Assembly (NCBI GenBank): GCA_911728455.2
Contig: OU452234.1
Coordinates: forward strand, 10,515,531-10,579,530
From: Marthasterias glacialis
Lineage: Eukaryota; Echinodermata; Asteroidea; Forcipulatida; Asteriidae
DNA: 64,000 nucleotides
Direction of reading: 5' to 3'
This document shows positions 58,176 to 64,000 of this stretch, piece by piece. How positions within the stretch are numbered: position 1 is the stretch's first letter; each line of letters begins with the position of its first letter. The translations under genes and the position numbers were made by a program. Under the pieces are notes generated by a model. The model made no database searches. It was given only the letters and a program-made list of their open reading frames with translations, and was not told the DNA's origin.

Positions 58176-61100
58176 GTATGTGGTGACATGTCCTGAATTG
58201 ACAATTGTGTGTTTCCCAATACAATAACAAAACCGCATGGCATTTTAATGTTTTTTTTTCCCCCCCGAAAAGGTTTTTCCTGGAAAACCAGTCACCTTGG
58301 CATATAGCAATTATTAAAAGAAGGTTGATCTTTTACTCACACTAAAAATTATTAACATGTAATTATTTCATATTTTTTATTTGAGAGTTCTTTGTTTATA
58401 ATTCACACTAGAGTAAAAGTTCCCGACGAGTTACTGTCAAAGTGAAGGAAATAGCATTTCAAGACCCCAAAATTTGCATTTCTTGTTTTGATTGCTGCAA
58501 TCAAAATAAACCTGATATAAAATTGTACAAAATCCTTGACAAAGCATGAACTGGTTTTTGTTGTTTTCACCGGAACAGGGCCAGAAATTATTTAATAAAA
58601 TTGTCAAAGGCTGGTTATATGATGGGCTTATTGAAAACTAGAGGGTAACAATTGATTTGCTAAAAAAAACTTGTACTTTCCTTTAAAAGCCCCAGCTCAA
58701 CAAATGTGTCTTTAAATTCCACTCTTTGCACAAATCAAAACATATACACTAAAACCAACCTGTGAAAATTTCAGCTGATTTTGTTGTTTCAGCGTTCAGC
58801 ATTTTTGCACGTATTCTTAGGCAGAGTTTTGGCCTAATCACGGGAGATGAGAGTAAATTTTGGATCTTATTTTCTTTATTATTTAAAAACGATAACACTT
58901 CAGGCAGAAATATTTCAAGGAAAGTTTTCTACTATCGTTATATACCATTTATACTGTATCTATATCTTTCTCAATGTTGAGCTGGGGTTTTAAGTACAAA
59001 CAAATTTTCTCTTCTTGTTTTTCCTTGAAAGAACTGCTTCATAAATGAAAATTAGTCTATATAGTTAATGTTAACTAGTCTTAACTTAGGACTATAGCTT
59101 TGTGAAATCCACCTCTTTGGTTATACTGCAGTGTGAGATTTAGAAGCGGGATCCAGGCCCTCTGGACCCAATTTCATAGAGCTGCTTAAGCAGAAAATAG
59201 TGCTTAAATGTTTTCTGCTAAGCAAACATTGTGTGTCCTTAAGCAAGACACTTTACCATAATTGCTTTGTCCTTCGGATGGGACATTAAGCCCTAGGTCC
59301 CATGTACTAGGATTGGTAGTGCACGTAAAAGAACCCAGAACACTTATCGTGGAAGAGGAGGGGAACTTACCCCAGTGTTTCTGGTTCAGATAATTACAAG
59401 CACCCTTGGCTTGAGTGCTACAGTGATTCACTTATGAGACATCCTTGGTTTCATTATCAGAAATATATAATAATAATAATACTAGTAATAATAATAATAG
59501 AAAAAATAAGCAGGATACCAGTCACAGATTGTGCGTGTGACATGCTCTTTCGGCTGGTATTACCTTATTCTGTTAAGCATAATTTTGTTTGTGCTGAGCT
59601 ACTTTTTGTGCGTATAAGCAGCTCGATGAATTTTGGCCTTGGTGTTAGATGATGCTTCTGTGCGATATGCTTGCCTATTGACGGCCACTAGGTTGAAACG
59701 AAAACTGTACAAATTTTAAACAAACAAACAAACAGCAGTTCAACGTGTTCCCTGCCCTTCAGTGCATTCTAATTCATTTCAGACTATTTTATATTTTCTG
59801 ATGACAGGAAAACGGTCTGGGAGTGGATGACTTTCTGGAAAACATGTTACACGCCGGTATTTCAGAGAAGACAAAGTATCGAGGTGCTGCCTTCAATGGC
59901 TTTGTTGCAGATTTGAGTGATGATCAGTTGGAACAAGTGAGTATACAGTGGGTGTACCTGAAAGTGAATTAGATACAAGGGTTGTTAACTTGCTACTTTT
60001 TGAATTAAGTCCAAAACTTAGGATACTAGTGAACCAATCACAGTCCCATGCAAATCCTCCAAAATCCTGTTCAAGAAGTTGCCTGACACTGTGGGATATG
60101 TTACTGCATGGCCAAACAACTATAGACCGATTCATTAAGCCCTGCCCCTAAACAAATACTAATACAAAAAAATACAAAAAATACCATCAGTACTGTTCTG
60201 AACAGTTTGTAAACAAATGCTGTACAGCCCGCCAAAGATTTGATCCAAAATTCCAAGTTCCCAATTGAGACCTATAGCCAAATAGCATGGCAAATGCCAA
60301 ATTACCCTGGGTTGATTCTTTGACTAAAGTAAAATTCCATCAAGGACCGCCCCTCAAAGAATCCCTTTAGGAATTGTACAACAAATCTCTTAGCGTGTCG
60401 GGGTCAAGTGGTTAGTGGGTCGGGTTCAAGTTCTGGTGGCTAAGTCAGCAGGATGCGGGTTCGAATCCCGGTCATGACACTTGTGTCCTTGAGCAAGACA
60501 CTTAAGGATAAAAATCAAATAGGGGAAGAGACAGTTATGTTTGTCTCGCAACGGATTCATTTACCCATCCCTGTTCTTAGCTGTGCTGTGAAGAGACTTG
60601 TGTTTATATCTCACCATGTCTTGTTTCTGCGCGTTGGGGCAAGTTTCTATCCCTTAAAAAAAAGGTAGCCTTTGGCGAATTGCATAAAAAAATAAGTTAA
60701 AAAAAGGCAAGAGCTAGCTGAAATCAGACATGGCTTCCAGATGGCTTGTAGTTTCTTTTATTGGGTCCAAAGGGCCTATATCTGATGATTTAGACCATTT
60801 GTAAGTGATTGTGTTTGATGACCCCCCCCCAAAAAAAAAAAAAAATATTACACGCTGTTATAAAACGTTTTGATCAAAACAGTCCCATAGTGTAAGTGTG
60901 GATTCTGAGGTCTTGAACAGGTTTCTCTACTAAACAAGATTTTCTTGAGCCAAGTTACCATCTAACTGATGATGTCTTCCATAGATTCGAGAGCAGCCTG
61001 ACGTGGCATTTGTTGAGGAGGATTCCATCGTCCAGTCCAAGTGGGTCGCTTCCTGGGGTCTGGACCGGGTCGACCAGAGGGAACTTCCACTGGATGGAAA

Positions 61101-63204
61101 AGCTTCCTTCCAAGGTCAGATTTTGGACACATTTCTTTCAGACAGTTCTCTGACGACTGCACCATCTTTTAAAGACAATTTCAATTTTTAATTCAAAGAC
61201 AAATTTATTTCCATTTCACTGGGTCACAACAAACGTAGACGTACTTGTTAAACATTAGGTCAAGTAATAACAAAATAATAATGGGGGAAATGGAGGCATA
61301 ATAATAACAATAATAATTATACGCAGTTTTTATATCGCTTTATTACACCCGATGAGCATCTCAAAGGGCTCAGTATATTTCCCTGCAAGGTATGATAAGT
61401 TACGTTTTTGAAGTATGAGACCTGTTCCTTTACATAGCACCATGTAATTTTTTACAAGGTACTGTGGTGAATCTGCAGCCAATCTAACGAACAACACCGG
61501 GGCGAACCCGTTCTGTTTGCGATAAGTGCACTGGGTTCTTTTACGTGCATTGCACAACACACGGGACCTACGGCTTTACGTCCCATCCGGAGGACGCAGA
61601 AATAACGGTTAAGTGTCTTGCTTAAGGACAAGACAAGTGTCATGACCGAGACTCACACTGTGCTGATCAGAAACACCAGAGCTTGAGTCCGGTGTTCTTA
61701 TCCGCTCTGCCGCGACACGCCACGCCCTGACACGCTGATAAGCAGCTACTTCTCAGCTGATCAGTTGATTTTCCTCGTTTTGGTTACTCAGCTAGCTGAG
61801 CAGTTTTTGACAAACTCAGTTGCATACCTGCTTTCAAAAGCACTATGATAATATATACTCAGGATTGTGATTTTTTGAAGTGATGAAATGTTGTTTCAGA
61901 TGGTACTTTGTTTTTGTGCAGGAACTGGACAGGGTGTCTATGCATTCATCATTGATACAGGAATCTATCCAAACAACAAGTTCTACTCAGACCGTGCCTA
62001 CATCGCATATGATGCCGTCAAAGACAAATATGAGGTACATGCAGGTGTAGAGTTTGGCGAGGTCTTTGATATTATTTTATATATATTTTATTATGTTATT
62101 ATTGTAACTATTATTGTAACCAGTAGGCCCAAAGATATAGGTGAAGGGAAAATGTTGAAGAAATCACAGTTTTAGATTTGGGATGAAAACCCCAACCGGG
62201 GAAAACCCATGCGATCAGGTATGGACTGAAAAAACTCAATCTGGGATTGTCATGCAGGTTTTGGAGCTGGCTTGATGGCTGGCCAGCTGACTTCTTTTAT
62301 GATAACTGGCTGGCTTTGAATGGTACTGTGGCTAGTATATGGGCCACCTTTGGCTCATTGGCTGTCAATTCTTAGGCTTGCTGGCTGGCCAGATGATGGG
62401 CTTGAGTTCACAAAACACTGAGATTTATCTGAAGAAAAGTTATCAATATTGCAAAAGTGATATTTATAGTTATATCACACTCAGCAATTAAGATTCATCT
62501 TAGCTGTAGATTTGTAGATTTTGCGTCTGATTTATATAGGTTTTGAGGCATTGCGTGGTGAGGTATCAATATATATTTGGTTTGCGGTAACACCATGTGA
62601 TTTTATCTACTTTGCTCTATACAGTAGATTGTTCTTTTGAGAACTTGTCCTGTTATTATTCTACTACTGCAGAGTAGATTTCAGTACTGTCCTGCTTATT
62701 AAGTACTACCTAGGGAGATAGGAAATCCAATTAATAAACTCACTCCGCGGCAGTGAAGTTATCCGAGAAGTCCCCTGGATCCACTAAGCGAAAGTAGTAG
62801 TAGTAGTCCTAGCCGATTTCCTACCTCCCCAGGTAGTACTTAATAAGCAGGACAGTTCTTTTCAGAACTAAGTTGTCTCCCGAATTCCAAAATCTGCAGT
62901 AGTAGAATAATAGCAAGACAAGTTCTCACAAGAACAATCTACTGTATACAGCAAAGTAGATATAATCACATAGTGTTACAGCATCTGATTTACCTTTATG
63001 AATATCAACTTACCAACACCCATGTTAAGAGTTCTGGTCTGCGTTTTTCTTCAAATTCACAGGGCTTGGATTGCAACGGACATGGTTCGCATTGTGCTGG
63101 TACTATCGGGGGTGAGGTCTTTGGTATTGCAAAACAGGCTAATCTGTTCGGTGTGAAGGTGCTGAACTGTGGAGGATCCGGGTTAACGTCAGGCGTCGTC
63201 GATG
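58062..63204 (+). CDS. Proteinase K-like extracellular serine protease (peptidase S8), 5' five exons; gene continues past the window
   Basis: Secreted subtilase of the proteinase K group, an endopeptidase made as a preproenzyme. Coding exons are 58062-58175, 59808-59936, 60985-61114, 61922-62034 and 63063-63204, all with GT-AG borders and matching phases (0, 0, 1, 0), giving about 210 residues with no stop. In order: signal peptide (about 1-15), inhibitor I9 propeptide (about 32-105, beginning YIVSLK and ending VAFVEEDS), then the start of the catalytic domain. The catalytic Asp is in IIDTG (about residue 136) and the catalytic His in [10 protein letters not shown] (about 169), followed by the family-typical [13 protein letters not shown]. 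The oxyanion Asn and catalytic Ser should lie in exons to the right. The start codon follows a good context (CAACATG) and opens a clean signal peptide. It looks intact. Introns carry SINE and MITE insertions. Confidence 0.93.
59163..59640 (+). mobile_element. MITE split by a headless SINE, in S8 intron 1
   Basis: The outer parts, CCCAATTTCATAGAGCTGCT (59168) and TAAGCAGCTCGATGAATTTT (59617), are the inverted ends of the family seen at 11.7-11.9 kb. Between about 59229 and 59505 is a SINE body in + orientation (TGTCCTTAAGCAAGACACTT, TGCACGTAAAAGAACCCAGA) with an ATAATAATA tail. The nesting shows the SINE landed after the MITE. Confidence 0.7.
59808..59936 (+). CDS. S8 protease coding exon 2: I9 propeptide
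   Basis: 43 codons, phase 0 at both ends, with acceptor GATGACAG and donor CAA then GTGAGT. The peptide contains [18 protein letters not shown], matching the usual F-x-G-F-x-A-x-L-S-x-x-x-L core of inhibitor I9, the intramolecular chaperone and inhibitor of the zymogen. Confidence 0.9.
60391..60512 (+). mobile_element. tRNA-derived SINE head, in S8 intron 2
   Basis: TAGCGTGTCGGGGTCAAGTG, GTGGGTCGGGTTCAAGTTCT and the intact B box GCGGGTTCGAATCCCGG, then CATGACACTTGTGTCCTTGA as in the other SINEs. The body after about 60512 differs from the 61.3-kb copy, so it is a truncated or variant subfamily. Confidence 0.7.
60985..61114 (+). CDS. S8 protease coding exon 3: end of propeptide, start of mature enzyme
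   Basis: 43 codons plus one base, following acceptor [26 protein letters not shown] ends the I9 domain; [19 protein letters not shown] is the N-terminal W-G-L-D-R-(I/V)-D-Q motif of proteinase K-like mature enzymes. The propeptide is expected to be cut between the two. Confidence 0.9.
61299..61736 (-). mobile_element. tRNA-Leu-derived SINE, nearly full length, in S8 intron 3
   Basis: - strand: AGCGTGTCAGGGCGTGGCG, A-box-like GCAGAGCGGATAAG, anticodon region CCGGACTCAAGCTCTGG (CAA, Leu), a decayed B box, body with TTACGTGCATTGCACAACAC (+ strand view) and a (TTATTATTG)-like tail at 61299-61320. Antisense to the protease gene. Confidence 0.85.
61922..62034 (+). CDS. S8 protease coding exon 4: catalytic aspartate
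   Basis: Two bases completing a Gly codon, then 37 codons. [16 protein letters not shown] carries the catalytic Asp in D-T-G. The acceptor follows a T-rich tract ending TTTTTGTGCAG; the donor is GAG then GTACAT, phase 0. Confidence 0.92.
62532..62984. mobile_element. Fold-back element, family B, in S8 intron 4
   Basis: The left half (62532-62705) is the inverse of the 3' part of the 5.5-kb copies: GGTTTTGAGGCATTG, ATATATTTGGTTTGCGGTAA, ATCTACTTTGCTC, GAGAACTTGTCCTG. The right half (62730-62984) is in direct orientation. Together they form a hairpin-capable element of about 450 bp with arms of about 150 bp. Confidence 0.75.
63063..63204 (+). CDS. S8 protease coding exon 5: catalytic histidine
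   Basis: 47 codons plus one base. [10 protein letters not shown] contains the catalytic His, and [21 protein letters not shown] matches the strand and turn after it in proteinase K. The Cys after H-G-S-H is typical of the proteinase K group rather than bacterial subtilisins. Donor GATG then GTGAGT; the next exon is outside the window. Confidence 0.92.
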
Positions 63205-63416
63205 GTGAGTAGGATTTTACCACTTTCTAGCATTGACCCTTTGCAGGCGCGTCACCACTTGCGGCGGCTGTGCTACGCTCACCGATTTGGGAGTCAATAG
63301 GTATCTGTGTAAATGCCGCATCGCCTAAAAATGCACACCACACTGTATAACGCACTGTGACATTGGCTCCCAAAACATGCAAAATGGCACAACCAAGATT
63401 GTTGTGATAATGACAT
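63205..63416. other. Start of S8 intron 5
   Basis: Intron sequence after the donor at 63205; no exon seen. Confidence 0.5.
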
Positions 63417-63540
63417 CAGGGCCCAACTTCATGGCTCTGCTTACAGTGGAATTCTGCTCTAAGGCCCATCAAACCACAAGGTTTGCATGGTGCCTCAGCA
63501 CAAAGCTCTATGGTAAGCAGAACCATGAAATTGGGACCAG
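63417..63540. mobile_element. MITE of the CCCAACTTCATGGC family
   Basis: Left GGGCCCAACTTCATGGCTCT and right GAACCATGAAATTGGGACC are inverted ends; CTTACAGTGGAATTCTG in the arm also occurs in the copy at 24.85 kb. Confidence 0.75.
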
Positions 63541-63784
63541 GTGAATTGGGTCAATAGGAAGGGTCGTTCTCAAAGGCAAACACCTCTTGATAATTTGATT
63601 CATGAGTTTAAAACAAAGGCTCCTGTGCAAAAACCTTGTATTTCCATTTTTGTAATAATTGATTTGGGAGAGAGGCTCCAGCCCCATGCAAAAATGTCAT
63701 CTTGGCACCTAAGGTTTTACGGGTACATCTTAGATAAAACATTTTTGCACTTCCAAACTTGCATGTCAAATGCTACTTTGGGAG
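63541..63784. other. Intron sequence of the S8 gene
   Basis: No exon of the protease is visible here; the reading frame at 63541-63888 runs through repeat and has no similarity. Confidence 0.4.
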
Positions 63785-64000
63785 ACAGACAGCGGCATAG
63801 CCGAAGGGGGCCTGGAGGGCACGAACCCCCCCCCCCCTTCCCACAAATTTCCAGTGCCCCTCCAAGTGCCCCCATAAAAAAAATGTAGATACATGTAATT
63901 CATTTAAAAATATTGCCCCTGGGCCCCCCACTCAAAAGCAATGCCCCCTGTGACCCCACTCTCCCTTCCCCCAGTGAAAAATTCCTGGCTACACTGCTGG
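63785..64000. mobile_element. MITE, family D, copy 3, running to the window edge
   Basis: GGGGGCCTGGAGGGCACGAA, a C run, ACAAATTTCCAGTGCCCCTC, ATACATGTAATTCATTTAAA, GCAATGCCCCCTGTGACC and CTGGCTACACTGCTGG match copies at 34.4 and 56.6 kb. Confidence 0.65.

Noticed and set aside
63005-63223. Antisense frame over S8 exon 5
   Set aside because: It is the shadow of the real exon, which has catalytic motifs and matching splice phases.

Overview
This is animal nuclear DNA: AT-rich, gene-poor, with interrupted genes, GT-AG splice signals, polyadenylation signals, tRNA-derived SINEs, LINE remnants, many inverted-repeat elements and TTAGGG-type telomeric repeats. The gene families and repeat types suit a marine deuterostome invertebrate, most likely an echinoderm such as a sea star; that assignment is inference from reading alone.

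The best supported gene is at the right end (about 57.4-63.2 kb, + strand): the 5' part of a secreted proteinase K-like (peptidase S8) serine protease. It has a TATA/initiator promoter, a 5'-UTR exon and five coding exons for the signal peptide, inhibitor I9 propeptide, catalytic Asp and catalytic His; the catalytic Ser exon lies beyond the window. All four coding-region introns hold repeats. A second protease, a cathepsin D/pepsin-like aspartic protease, is represented by its last three exons (18.2-20.5 kb, + strand), with a possible active-site exon at 17.1 kb and a CCAAT-rich promoter at 16.2 kb; it may be decayed. On the - strand there are shorter pieces: a Cys-rich terminal exon with a poly(A) signal (39.1 kb), a terminal exon at 40.2 kb preceded by four tandem copies of a short exon cassette (41.0-43.6 kb), a Myb/SANT-like exon (53.6 kb) and a candidate first exon (31.9 kb).

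Layout: 0-1.2 kb fold-back repeats; 2.3-4.7 kb microsatellite, minisatellite and a possible DNA transposon; 5.5-6.1 kb two copies of a palindromic repeat; 7.2-9.8 kb exon-like modules, perhaps a noncoding transcript; 11.3-11.9 kb three abutting MITEs; 13.5-14.1 kb palindrome array and fold-back element; 15.3-16.3 kb interstitial telomeric array running into a promoter; 16.3-20.5 kb aspartic protease; 22-25 kb small repeats; 27.0-30.4 kb an 82-bp satellite of about 40 units; 33-38 kb dispersed, simple and tandem repeats; 39-44 kb - strand exons; 44.8-49.4 kb two LINE remnants head to head and a fossil DIRS-like element; 50-56.8 kb SINE, hairpins, a Myb/SANT exon and a LINE 3' fragment; 57.4-64 kb the S8 protease.

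Apart from the two proteases the window is dominated by non-autonomous inverted-repeat elements. The long reading frames in the satellite and simple-sequence tracts are by-products of their repeats.
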